A DNA stretch of 64,000 bases from Mycolicibacterium austroafricanum (GTDB lineage Bacteria > Actinomycetota > Actinomycetes > Mycobacteriales > Mycobacteriaceae): assembly GCF_000612725.1 (NCBI RefSeq), contig NZ_HG964457.1, forward strand, positions 213,809 to 277,808, in the 5' to 3' direction. Made by a program: the position numbers and the translations under genes. Shown here in pieces: positions 42,932 through 51,232 of the stretch. Every line of letters begins with the position of its first letter. Position 1 is the first letter of the stretch. A model generated the notes under the pieces. It saw nothing but the letters and a program-made list of their open reading frames with translations, ran no database searches and had not been told where the DNA came from.

Positions 42932-43329
42932 GCGCGCCCGCTCTGGAGGTCGGGACCAAGCTGCCCGAGCTGAAGATCTACGGTGACCCGACGTTCATCG
43001 TCTCCACGGCCATCGCCACCCGCGATTACCAGGACGTGCACCACGACCGGGACAAGGCGCAGGCCAAGGGGTCCAAGGACATCTTCGTCAACATCCTGAC
43101 CGACACCGGTCTGGTGCAACGCTATCTGACCGACTGGGCGGGCCCGACGGCGCGGATCAAGTCGATCGGCCTGCGCCTGGGCGTGCCGTGGTACGCCTAC
43201 GACACCATCACGTTCACCGGTGAGGTCACCGCCGTCGACGACGGTGTGGCCACCGTGAAGGTGTTGGGCAGCAACAGCCTCGGCGATCACGTCATCGCCA
43301 CGGCGACACTATCTTTGGGGGACCGCTGA
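42928..43329 (+). CDS. chsH1: enoyl-CoA hydratase subunit ChsH1
   Basis: This 133-residue MaoC-like hot-dog protein starts VSAPALEVGTKLPELKIYGD at GTG 42928, overlapping the chsH2 stop. The stretch DYQDVHHDRDKAQAKGSKDI carries the Asp/His residues of the hydratase motif, and DIFVNILTDTGLVQRYLTDW follows. It makes an alpha2beta2 hydratase with ChsH2 acting on 3-oxo-pregna-4,17-diene-20-carboxyl-CoA. Syntenic with Rv3541c. It overlaps ltp2 by one base. Confidence 0.92.
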   Translation: MSAPALEVGTKLPELKIYGDPTFIVSTAIATRDYQDVHHDRDKAQAKGSKDIFVNILTDTGLVQRYLTDWAGPTARIKSIGLRLGVPWYAYDTITFTGEVTAVDDGVATVKVLGSNSLGDHVIATATLSLGDR

Positions 43330-44486
43330 TGCTCTCCGGAAAGGCCGCGATCGCCGGTATCGGCGCGACCGATTTCTCCAAGAACTCCGGCCGGAGCGAA
43401 CTTCGCCTGGCGGCCGAGGCCGTCCTCGATGCGCTCGACGACGCCGGGCTGACACCGTCCGATGTCGACGGCCTGGTGACGTTCACCATGGACTCGAACC
43501 TGGAGACCGCGGTCGCGCGTTCCACCGGGATCGGGGACCTGACGTTCTTCAGCCAGATCGGCTACGGCGGCGGCGCCGCGGCCGCGACCGTGCAGCAGGC
43601 TGCGCTGGCCGTCGCGACCGGGGTGGCCGAAGTCGTTGTGGCGTACCGGGCGTTCAACGAGCGCTCGGAGCACCGCTTCGGCCAGGTGATGACCGGCCTG
43701 ACGGTCAACGCGGATTCCCGCGGCGTCGAGTACAGCTGGTCCTATCCGCACGGGCTCAGCACCCCGGCCGCGTCGGTGGCGATGATCGCCAGGCGTTACA
43801 TGCATGAATACGGCGCCACCAGCGCGGATTTCGGTGCCGTGTCGGTGGCCGACCGCAAGCACGCCGCGACGAACCCGAAGGCGCACTTCTACGGCAAGCC
43901 GATCACCATCGAGGACCACCAGAACTCGCGCTGGATCGCCGAGCCGCTGCGGCTGCTGGATTGTTGCCAGGAAACCGACGGTGGTGTCGCCATCGTCGTC
44001 ACCACCCCGGAGCGCGCCAAAGACCTCAGGCACCGCCCGGCGGTCATCGAAGCGGCCGCCCAGGGTGCGGGCGCCGACCAGTTCACCATGTACTCGTACT
44101 ACCGCGACGAGCTCGGCCTGCCGGAGATGGGTCTGGTGGGGCGGCAACTGTGGGAGCAGAGCGGCCTGTCCCCCGAGGACATCCAGACCGCGATCCTCTA
44201 CGACCACTTCACCCCGTACACACTGATCCAGCTCGAAGAGCTCGGGTTCTGCGGCAAAGGGGAGGCCAAGGACTTCATCGCAGGCGGCGCGATCGAGATC
44301 GGCGGCCGGCTGCCGATCAACACCCACGGCGGCCAGCTGGGCGAGGCCTACATCCACGGGATGAACGGCATCGCCGAAGGTGTGCGTCAGCTGCGTGGGA
44401 CCTCGGTCAACCAGGTGCCCGATGTGGAGCATGTGCTGGTGACCGCGGGCACCGGGGTGCCTACGTCGGGGCTGATCCTGGGCTGA
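43329..44486 (+). CDS. ltp2: steroid side-chain aldolase Ltp2 (thiolase-fold)
   Basis: This 385-residue thiolase-superfamily protein of the SCP-x/lipid-transfer type starts MLSGKAAIAGIGATDFSKNSG and contains SWSYPHGLSTPAASVAMIARRYMHEYG and LPINTHGGQLGEAYIHGMNG. It lacks the ordinary thiolase CxS nucleophile, as expected for the retro-aldolase that releases propionyl-CoA from 17-hydroxy-pregnene-carboxyl-CoA and leaves a 17-keto androstane. It works with the ChsH2 DUF35 domain. It is the last gene of the igr operon and ends 3 bases from the convergent glycosyltransferase stop. Confidence 0.92.
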   Translation: MLSGKAAIAGIGATDFSKNSGRSELRLAAEAVLDALDDAGLTPSDVDGLVTFTMDSNLETAVARSTGIGDLTFFSQIGYGGGAAAATVQQAALAVATGVAEVVVAYRAFNERSEHRFGQVMTGLTVNADSRGVEYSWSYPHGLSTPAASVAMIARRYMHEYGATSADFGAVSVADRKHAATNPKAHFYGKPITIEDHQNSRWIAEPLRLLDCCQETDGGVAIVVTTPERAKDLRHRPAVIEAAAQGAGADQFTMYSYYRDELGLPEMGLVGRQLWEQSGLSPEDIQTAILYDHFTPYTLIQLEELGFCGKGEAKDFIAGGAIEIGGRLPINTHGGQLGEAYIHGMNGIAEGVRQLRGTSVNQVPDVEHVLVTAGTGVPTSGLILG

Positions 44487-44489
44487 GGC

Positions 44490-45743
44490 TCACAGTGTGA
44501 ACGCGCGGTCGTAGACCGCGAACACCGCATCGCGCGAATAGGTCGACGCAAAATGTTCCCGAGCCTCGTCGGACACCTCTGCGTTGCGTTCGACTGAGGT
44601 CAGGGAGCAGAGCAGGTCCGCCGTCGCGGCGGCGTCGTCGGCAATCAGGATGCCGGTGCCCGGCCCGCTGTCGATCCCCTCCGCCCCGACCGTCGTGGAG
44701 ATCACCGGCAGCGACCGTCTCAGTGCCTCGAACACCTTGAGCTTGATGCCCGAGCCGAAGCGCAGAGGGTTGATCAACGCGGCCGCACCGTTGAGTGCGT
44801 CGTCCAGATCGGGGACGTAGCCGGCGACCGTCACGCTGCCGGCGAGTTCGGCGGTCAGGGCCAGCAGTCTGGGCGAAGCGTCGCGACCGATCACGGTCAG
44901 GTGGGCATCCGGCATCCGGGCGAGCACGAGCGGCCATGCCGTCCGTAGGAACGACTCCAGCCCGTCCTCGTTGTGCGGCAACGACAACAGCCCCAGGAAA
45001 ATGAATTCCTTTGTGCCCCGGTATGTCCGGCCTGACGACGCCACGATGTTGAGCAGCGGCGGCACGCACTGGATACGACCGGGGGCCACGCCGGTTCGCC
45101 GCTGCAACTGAGCTGTCTCGCCGGAGTTCAGCAGCAGGCAACGACCGAACCTGCGGGCCGCCCTGTCCTCGCTGCGCAACACCAGCCTGCGCTCGAGGCG
45201 AAGCAGCGCTGACTGGCTGACGCGGTGCGTTGCCAGCGGTTGGAGACGCTTGGGCACGTGCTCGGCGAAGTTGCCGAGCGGGCTCAACTCGACATCGGGG
45301 TAGCGGGCGGCAGCCTTGAGCATCCGGTCGTAGCGTTCGGAGAACAGATCGTCGAGGTAGCAGATCGAGTTTGCGGCGATGTCGTCGGATGCGTACTGCG
45401 CCATCCGGACCGTGTCGTAGATCCGCAGTCCCGGCTTGATGTCCTCGAGGATCTGGGTGATGGCCTCCATGGTCTGCCGCGAGCCGAGGAATGCTTCTTG
45501 AAGACTGGCTCGACCGGTCGCCACCCTGGCCGCCACATTGCGGAGGACGTCGACGCGGCGGGGGCCGGGTACCTCGTGAAGTTGCACGGGAAAATTCTCA
45601 CGGCGCGCTGTTCCGACCTTGATGTAGTGCACGTTGTCGGCGCCGTGGCGGTCGGCCAGGTAATCGACGAAACCCGCCAACACCACTTTCTTGCCAGCAT
45701 CGGTGGGGTACGGGTCCACTGCACTGATCAGCGCGACTGACAC
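44490..45743 (-). CDS. GT4-type glycosyltransferase
   Basis: This 417-residue glycosyltransferase starts VSVALISAVDPYPTDAGKKV at GTG 45743. The N-terminal Rossmann half opens with a nucleotide-sugar transferase pattern (DAGKKVVLAGFVDYLADRHG). The C-terminal GT-B half shows FIFLGLLSLPHNEDGLESFL, AHLTVIGRDASPR, VAGYVPDLDDALNGAAALI and the donor-binding GSGIKLKVFEALRRSLPVI with the EX7E-like region. The ATG nearby is out of frame. It is divergent from the flippase operon across a 116-base gap, so it is likely part of the same polysaccharide pathway. Donor and acceptor are unknown. Confidence 0.85.
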   Translation of the reverse strand: MSVALISAVDPYPTDAGKKVVLAGFVDYLADRHGADNVHYIKVGTARRENFPVQLHEVPGPRRVDVLRNVAARVATGRASLQEAFLGSRQTMEAITQILEDIKPGLRIYDTVRMAQYASDDIAANSICYLDDLFSERYDRMLKAAARYPDVELSPLGNFAEHVPKRLQPLATHRVSQSALLRLERRLVLRSEDRAARRFGRCLLLNSGETAQLQRRTGVAPGRIQCVPPLLNIVASSGRTYRGTKEFIFLGLLSLPHNEDGLESFLRTAWPLVLARMPDAHLTVIGRDASPRLLALTAELAGSVTVAGYVPDLDDALNGAAALINPLRFGSGIKLKVFEALRRSLPVISTTVGAEGIDSGPGTGILIADDAAATADLLCSLTSVERNAEVSDEAREHFASTYSRDAVFAVYDRAFTL

Positions 45744-45859
45744 GACGCCATGATGGCACGAAGAAATCGCAGGAGCGGGCCTTTGCCCAGCGCCTAGCCG
45801 GTAACCTCGGCTGCTAGTTGGGGGAGCGCGGTGTCGCGCCGTGGGCGGGGGAGGGTGGT

Positions 45860-47422
45860 GTGACGGGCTCGGAACCGGCAGACGCACGTCCGCCGGACGC
45901 GAACCCCGCATCGGCATCGGCCGAGGGGGGCGGGGGCGATGACCGTGCCATGCCGTCGACCGCGCGGCAGACGGCATGGAACTACCTGGTCTTCGCGCTG
46001 AGCAAGAGCTCGACCCTGCTGATGACGATCGTCCTCGCCCGCATTCTGACCCCGACGGAATTCGGCATCTTCGCCCTGGCGGTGCTGGTCGTCAACCTCT
46101 TCGACTACGTCAAAGACCTCGGTGTCGCCGCAGCGCTGGTGCAGAACCGGCGGGAGTGGAGCATCCTCGCGCCGACCGGGCTGACCCTCTCGGTGCTGTT
46201 CGGTCTGGGCGCCAGCGGACTCCTGGCGGCCACCGCCGGCATCGCCGCGCGTGCCCTCGGCCAACCGGAACTCACCGACCTGATCAGGATCTTGGCCGTC
46301 GGACTGGCGATATCGGCACTGAGCACCATCCCGGCGGCGTGGCTGCGAAGGTCGATGAACTTCTCGGCCCGCCTGATGCCGGAGTTCGCCGGCGCGGCGA
46401 CCAAGGCCGGGCTGACCATCGGGTTGGCAGCTGCGGGGTACGGCGTGTCGAGCCTGGCCTACGGCCAACTGGCCGCCGCGGTGGTGATGACGGTGTTGTA
46501 TTGGCGGGTCGCGCACATCCGCCCGAGGCTTGCCTTCGACAGCGCGGTGTCCAGGGAGCTGATCCGGTTCGGGGTGCCGGTGACGGCCGTGACGCTGCTC
46601 GCCTACGCCATCTACAACGTCGACTACCTCGCGATCGGCGAGCGACTGGGTGCCACCGAACTCGGGCTGTACACCATGGCGTACCGCATCCCGGAACTCC
46701 TGGTGTTGAGCATGTGTGTGGTGATCAGCGAGGTACTGTTCAGCGCGCTGTCGGGGCTGCAGGACGATCGCACGCGGCTGACCGGGCACTACATGCAGGC
46801 CCTCACCGTGGTGGCTGCCCTGACGTTTCCCGTCGGAGTCGGTCTCGCCGTCGCGGCGCAACCGCTGGTGGGCACCCTCTACGGCAGCGCTTTCGCCGAA
46901 TCGGCCCCGATACTCTCGGTGCTGGCGATCTACACAGCCGTGTACTCGGCCTCGTTTCACGCCGGCGACGTCTTCAAGGCGATCGGGCGCCCGGGCATCC
47001 TGACCGCGATCAACGCCGGAAAGCTCGTCGTCCTCGTCGGGCCGATCTGGTGGGCTGCCGGGCACAGCGCCTTGATGGTCGCTGTTGCTCTTCTGGGCGT
47101 CGAGGCGCTGCACTTCGTGGTCCGCATGTCGGTGCTGCACCGGCTGATGGGCACCCCGTGGCGGTCCATTGCGGGGGCGTTGTGCCGTCCGGCCGCCGCG
47201 GCGGTGCCGATGGGCTTGGCCCTGCTGGCTCTCGGCCGTGTCACCGATGGACTCGCCGACCCACTGGAACTCGTGGTGTTGGTCCTTGTCGGCCTGTGCG
47301 TCTACGGCCTGATATTACGATTTACCGCAGCGCAGCTTGTCAAGGCTGCGTTCGGGATGGTGCGGCAACGGCTTTCTCGGTCCGCGGCGGCATCAGCGAC
47401 GACGGCGAAAGAAGGGCCATGA
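45860..47422 (+). CDS. Wzx-like lipid-linked oligosaccharide flippase
   Basis: This 520-residue MOP-superfamily protein (polysaccharide biosynthesis / MVF type) has about 13-14 hydrophobic segments. The N-terminal 40 residues are hydrophilic, then STARQTAWNYLVFALSKSST begins the first segment; ARILTPTEFGIFALAVLVVN is a hallmark of Wzx/RfbX proteins. I chose the GTG at 45860 because GGGGGAGGGTG lies just upstream; a TTG at 45818 would add 14 residues. It should flip lipid-linked repeat units across the plasma membrane. Its stop overlaps the next gene by ATGA, heading a seven-gene operon to 54576. Confidence 0.88.
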   Translation: MTGSEPADARPPDANPASASAEGGGGDDRAMPSTARQTAWNYLVFALSKSSTLLMTIVLARILTPTEFGIFALAVLVVNLFDYVKDLGVAAALVQNRREWSILAPTGLTLSVLFGLGASGLLAATAGIAARALGQPELTDLIRILAVGLAISALSTIPAAWLRRSMNFSARLMPEFAGAATKAGLTIGLAAAGYGVSSLAYGQLAAAVVMTVLYWRVAHIRPRLAFDSAVSRELIRFGVPVTAVTLLAYAIYNVDYLAIGERLGATELGLYTMAYRIPELLVLSMCVVISEVLFSALSGLQDDRTRLTGHYMQALTVVAALTFPVGVGLAVAAQPLVGTLYGSAFAESAPILSVLAIYTAVYSASFHAGDVFKAIGRPGILTAINAGKLVVLVGPIWWAAGHSALMVAVALLGVEALHFVVRMSVLHRLMGTPWRSIAGALCRPAAAAVPMGLALLALGRVTDGLADPLELVVLVLVGLCVYGLILRFTAAQLVKAAFGMVRQRLSRSAAASATTAKEGP

Positions 47423-48039
47423 CGAAGCGCCGAATGTTGATCGCGGTCCTCGCAGTGCTCGGCGCTGTCCTCGGGGCGGGGATCGGAGTCTTTGCCGTTG
47501 CCGCCCCGAGCCGGTACAGCGCCTCTGCCGATGTCGCGTTTCTGCCTGCACCGAATCTGACCACCGTAGAGGCCTCGGACTTCTGGGAGGTTCTGACCCG
47601 CGGCCAGGTCACCCGGACCGCGGCCATCGTCTACGACGATCCCCGCTGGCTCCCGTCCGCGGCCGACGCGGCGAAAGTCCCGCGCGACGACCTGACACTG
47701 GAGGCGGTGGCGCTCCCGGACACCACGATGTTGACGGTGACGGTGTCCGCCGGTTCGGCGGGCGCTGCCGAGGCGGCGCTGAACAACGTGCTGACCACCG
47801 CCACTCCGGAGGTGAGTTCGCTTGTCGCACCGTATTTCGTCAAGGTGCTGTGGCCGCCGGAGAACAGCGCGTGGCCGGAAGCCTCACCGGGGCGGCTGCA
47901 GTTGGCGGCCGCCGGTGCGCTGGGCGGGTTTCTCATCGGCGCGGGCATCGGGTGGTTGGTCCAGCGGCGACGCGGTGATGCCGGGTCGCCGGGTAAGCAC
48001 TCAGATGGCTCAACCCACGGCGCCCCACCGGGCTCATGA
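47419..48039 (+). CDS. Wzz-like (chain-length determinant type) membrane protein, short
   Basis: This 206-residue protein has two membrane segments. The first (about 6-28, LIAVLAVLGAVLGAGIGVFA) leads into a periplasmic stretch starting SRYSASADVAFLPAPNLTTV, and a second (about 172-190) ends LIGAGIGWLVQRRR. The topology and the Y-x-A-x-A-x-V opening resemble Wzz/YveK polysaccharide co-polymerases, but the periplasmic part is shorter than usual and no kinase follows. It overlaps the flippase and the polymerase-like gene by ATGA on each side. A role in chain length control or polymer export is inferred from position and layout. Confidence 0.7.
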   Translation: MTKRRMLIAVLAVLGAVLGAGIGVFAVAAPSRYSASADVAFLPAPNLTTVEASDFWEVLTRGQVTRTAAIVYDDPRWLPSAADAAKVPRDDLTLEAVALPDTTMLTVTVSAGSAGAAEAALNNVLTTATPEVSSLVAPYFVKVLWPPENSAWPEASPGRLQLAAAGALGGFLIGAGIGWLVQRRRGDAGSPGKHSDGSTHGAPPGS

Positions 48040-50051
48040 CCGGCTCCACCCGCGTCAGCCAGGGTGAGCTCGCGGGACTCGTTGTCGCGGTGGGCTTCGT
48101 CAGCATCGGGTCGCTTCTCGTTTTCGGATCGCGCAGCACGCTGCTTCTGATCGCCGCGCCGATCGGGGCGATCGCGTTGTTTGTCGTCGCCCGACGCCCG
48201 GTGCTGGCGCTGAGCATCATGGTGGTCATCGAGTTCGCCAATCTGTCCGGCCTTCTCGCGCCGAAGACCGGCCTCCCCATCTTTCCGGCGTCGCTGTTGC
48301 TGGGGCTGATCGCCGTCGGATTCGCGCTGCGCGATCCACAGTGTCGGGGCCGGATCAACGGCTGGACAGCGGTCTGTGCGGGATTGCTCGCCGTCTATCT
48401 GGCCACCCAGGCGGTCGCGGGGATCGGAAGCGTCGATACCGCAGAATCCGTTGCGATCCTGCAGCGCCACGTCATCGATTGCGTTTTCGTCATGGTGGTG
48501 CTGGTGCTGGTCCAGGTCACGGCACGACCCTGGACGGTGGCCGCCGTCATCGTCGTGACGTTGGCAGCGTTGTGCACGCTCACCGTGATCAGCCAGGTTG
48601 TCTACGGTGGTGCCGCGACGTTCGGCGGGTTGTCCACGGTGACAACGGCATCTGGAGAGATGGTCACCACGTTGCGCTACGGCGGTCCGCTTCCGGACTC
48701 GAACTTCTGGGGTCGGCACCTCGTCATGGGGTTGCCGATGGCCGCTGCGCTGATGACGCGCGCCCTCCGGTCCGCCCGCCGGGCGACGGCAGCGCCCTGG
48801 GCGATTGCACTTGCCCTGCTGCTCTGCGGCATCTACCTGACACAATCTCGTGGCACGTTCCTCGCCGCGGGTGTCGCGATCGTGGTGTGGTTCGTGGCCG
48901 TCGACCGCGCAGTCCGGCGGTGGGCGCTGATCCTAATACCGCTCGGCGTCGCCGTCTTCGCTGTCCCGGGCGTGGGCAACAGGATGGTGGCCGCATTCGA
49001 GGACTTCACCCACGCACAGGTGCAGACCGACATCGACCCTTCGGTCGTGCAGCGGATCTCTGCCCAGCAGCAGGCGTGGCTGATGTTCAACGAACGCCCG
49101 ACTTTCGGATTCGGCCCTGCGACCTTCCCCGGCCAGGTGATCAACTTCGCCGACCGCACCGACATTGCTCCTCGCGATCCGACCAACGCGCCCCACAATC
49201 TCTACGCCGAACTCGCCGCCGAGTCGGGATGGGTCGGCCTGCTCGGCTGGACGGTGGTGATCCTCGGGTTCCTGACGATCACAGTCTTGGGCATCCTCGC
49301 GAATCCCTTTCGGCGCGACCGTGTCCTGGCCGCAGCGGTATGCGCGGCGATCGTCGCGTGGTCGGTGGCCAGCATCGGGCTGCACATGGCCTACTTCCGG
49401 ACGTTCGGGGTGGTGCTCGCCCTCGTCGGTGCACTTGCGCCGATGTGGCCGGTGCCGGCCGAACCCGTGCGCAGGCTGGTCCACGGTGTGATCACTTGGG
49501 GCACCGCGGGTCTGCTCGGGTTCGCCGCATTCTGGATCTTCCTGTCAGCGAACAGCTCTGCGGCCGTGACCGCCCGTCAGCCGATGACGCTGGTCCCCGC
49601 GGGGCCCGTCGACGGGTGGTACGCCTACGCCCTTGACATCCGCTCCCGCGCCGAACTACTGCCCACTGTCGCACGTCTGTTGGAAGACCCTCGGTCGCCG
49701 GTCGACATCATTGCCGACCCGGCGCGCGGCGTGCTGATATTCACGGCCACCGCGGACAACGTCGACCGGGCGCGCACCGATATCCAACGCGCAGCCGCGC
49801 ATGCGGAAACGGCCCTGCACAGCGCAATCGGCTATCAGCAGTACTCGCTGCAGACTGTCGGCAGCATGCGCGCCCAGACCACGCGGCAACCCTCACCAGG
49901 CACGCTGATCGTCGCCATCGGCGTGGGGGTGGGCACCATGCTCATCGTCCGCGCGGTGTGGCTGCGGGCGGCAACCCGGCGGCGCACCGGCGCCGTTGAC
50001 GATCGACCCACGACCCGGGAGGCGACATCGGTACCCGCGGCAAGCCCATAG
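48036..50051 (+). CDS. O-antigen polymerase/ligase-like (Wzy/WaaL) membrane protein with C-terminal extension
   Basis: This 671-residue polytopic membrane protein has about a dozen hydrophobic segments in the first 510 residues. The Wzy_C-type region contains GGPLPDSNFWGRHLVMGLPM, LTQSRGTFLAAGVAIVVWFV and the large outer loop RPTFGFGPATFPGQVINFAD followed by APHNLYAELAAESGWVGL, typical of O-antigen ligases/polymerases. After a segment near 520-535 a soluble 90-residue part (TARQPMTLVPAGPVDGWYAY...) precedes a last membrane helix near 625-640. This tail resembles a Wzz-like periplasmic module and is unusual. It overlaps both neighbours and should polymerise or transfer the exported glycan. Confidence 0.82.
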   Translation: MTGSTRVSQGELAGLVVAVGFVSIGSLLVFGSRSTLLLIAAPIGAIALFVVARRPVLALSIMVVIEFANLSGLLAPKTGLPIFPASLLLGLIAVGFALRDPQCRGRINGWTAVCAGLLAVYLATQAVAGIGSVDTAESVAILQRHVIDCVFVMVVLVLVQVTARPWTVAAVIVVTLAALCTLTVISQVVYGGAATFGGLSTVTTASGEMVTTLRYGGPLPDSNFWGRHLVMGLPMAAALMTRALRSARRATAAPWAIALALLLCGIYLTQSRGTFLAAGVAIVVWFVAVDRAVRRWALILIPLGVAVFAVPGVGNRMVAAFEDFTHAQVQTDIDPSVVQRISAQQQAWLMFNERPTFGFGPATFPGQVINFADRTDIAPRDPTNAPHNLYAELAAESGWVGLLGWTVVILGFLTITVLGILANPFRRDRVLAAAVCAAIVAWSVASIGLHMAYFRTFGVVLALVGALAPMWPVPAEPVRRLVHGVITWGTAGLLGFAAFWIFLSANSSAAVTARQPMTLVPAGPVDGWYAYALDIRSRAELLPTVARLLEDPRSPVDIIADPARGVLIFTATADNVDRARTDIQRAAAHAETALHSAIGYQQYSLQTVGSMRAQTTRQPSPGTLIVAIGVGVGTMLIVRAVWLRAATRRRTGAVDDRPTTREATSVPAASP

Positions 50052-51232
50052 TGCTCGTCGAGCTTTCACCCTCCGGGGGACTGTTCCAGTTCGCGTTCGA
50101 GCTGGGTAGCGCTCTGGCCGCCCGCGGCGAACGGGTGGAGCTGTGGACCGGTCCGCGTCCCGAATTGGCTTCGTCACAGCCGGGTTTCACCGTCCGGCCG
50201 GTGTTGCCGACGTGGCACCCCGGCGACACGGGTGTGCATTCCCGCGCATTCCGGCTCGCGCGGAGGGGGTTTCGCGCGGGACAGTTGATCTTCGCCTGGA
50301 CGGTACTGAGCGTTCGCCTGCTCGCCGCCCGGCCTCATGCGGTGCTCTGGTCGCAGTGGCGCTTCGCGTTCGAGCCCATGTTCGTGGTCGCGGTTTCAAC
50401 GCTGTTGAGATCGAGCATTCTCGGTCTCATCGCCCACGAGCCGGTGCCGCGGTCGGACGCCAAGGACACCAGCACGGCCAAGGCCGGGGCGCTGCTCACC
50501 AGAGCCTTCCGTGCCGCCTGGCGACGACTGGATGTGGCCTTCGTTCTCGGACCGCGCACGCGTGATCTCGCTGTCACCCACTGGCAGCCGCGGTGTCCGG
50601 TCTATGTCATCCCGCACGGTGCTGAGCCGGGGGTTCGTGGGGGCCGTTCGGTGCGGCCGGTGGCCGACACAGAACCCGTGGTGCTCTTCTTCGGGGTGTG
50701 GGCCAAATACAAGGGAATAGAGGTGCTGCTCGACGCCTTCGCCCGGGTGCGCGCCGAGCTGCCGGAATCACAACTGGTTCTGGCGGGGGATGTCGGCGCC
50801 GATATCGACCTGCCGTCGGTGTTGGATCGCGCCGGGCAGATCGGCAACGTCGACGCACGCCCCGGCTATGTGGCGATCGACGACGTGGCGGCGCTGTTCG
50901 ACGCCGCCCGTGTGGTGGCAGTCCCCTACATCCGCGCCACACAGAGCGGGGTCGCCCACCTGGCGTTCACTTTCGGCCGTCCGGTCGTCTCCAGCGTCGT
51001 CGGAGACCTTCCGGAGGTGATCGAGGACCGCGTGACCGGCTTGCTGGTCGAACCCGACGACGCCGACGGACTCGCCGCTGCGCTCGTGGAACTGTTGAGA
51101 AACCCGTCGCTGGCGGCCACTTTGGGCGCGGCGGGGGAGCAACGCGTCAATGACGCATGGACAACAGCGGCGGCGCGCGTCTGCGACGCGCTGGCTGAAG
51201 CGGCGACGGTCCGCTCCCGCAGGGGAGACTGA
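50051..51232 (+). CDS. GT4-type glycosyltransferase
   Basis: This 393-residue GT-B glycosyltransferase starts VLVELSPSGGLFQFAFELGS at GTG 50051, sharing a base with the upstream TAG. The donor half has VVLFFGVWAKYKGIEVLLDA, SQLVLAGDVGADI and VVAVPYIRATQSGVAHLAFTF, with GRPVVSSVVGDLPEVIEDRV in the usual EX7E position. The acceptor half contains a hydrophobic stretch (SQWRFAFEPMFVVAVSTLL) that could associate with the membrane. It adds a sugar during assembly of the repeat unit; the sugar is unknown. Its stop overlaps the next start. Confidence 0.87.
   Translation: MLVELSPSGGLFQFAFELGSALAARGERVELWTGPRPELASSQPGFTVRPVLPTWHPGDTGVHSRAFRLARRGFRAGQLIFAWTVLSVRLLAARPHAVLWSQWRFAFEPMFVVAVSTLLRSSILGLIAHEPVPRSDAKDTSTAKAGALLTRAFRAAWRRLDVAFVLGPRTRDLAVTHWQPRCPVYVIPHGAEPGVRGGRSVRPVADTEPVVLFFGVWAKYKGIEVLLDAFARVRAELPESQLVLAGDVGADIDLPSVLDRAGQIGNVDARPGYVAIDDVAALFDAARVVAVPYIRATQSGVAHLAFTFGRPVVSSVVGDLPEVIEDRVTGLLVEPDDADGLAAALVELLRNPSLAATLGAAGEQRVNDAWTTAAARVCDALAEAATVRSRRGD

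Noticed and set aside
45794..47140. 448-codon minus-strand frame opposite the flippase gene
   Set aside because: The translation is Arg/Gln/His/Asp-rich without any domain and overlaps a strongly predicted membrane protein on the other strand. It is typical antisense openness in GC-rich DNA.
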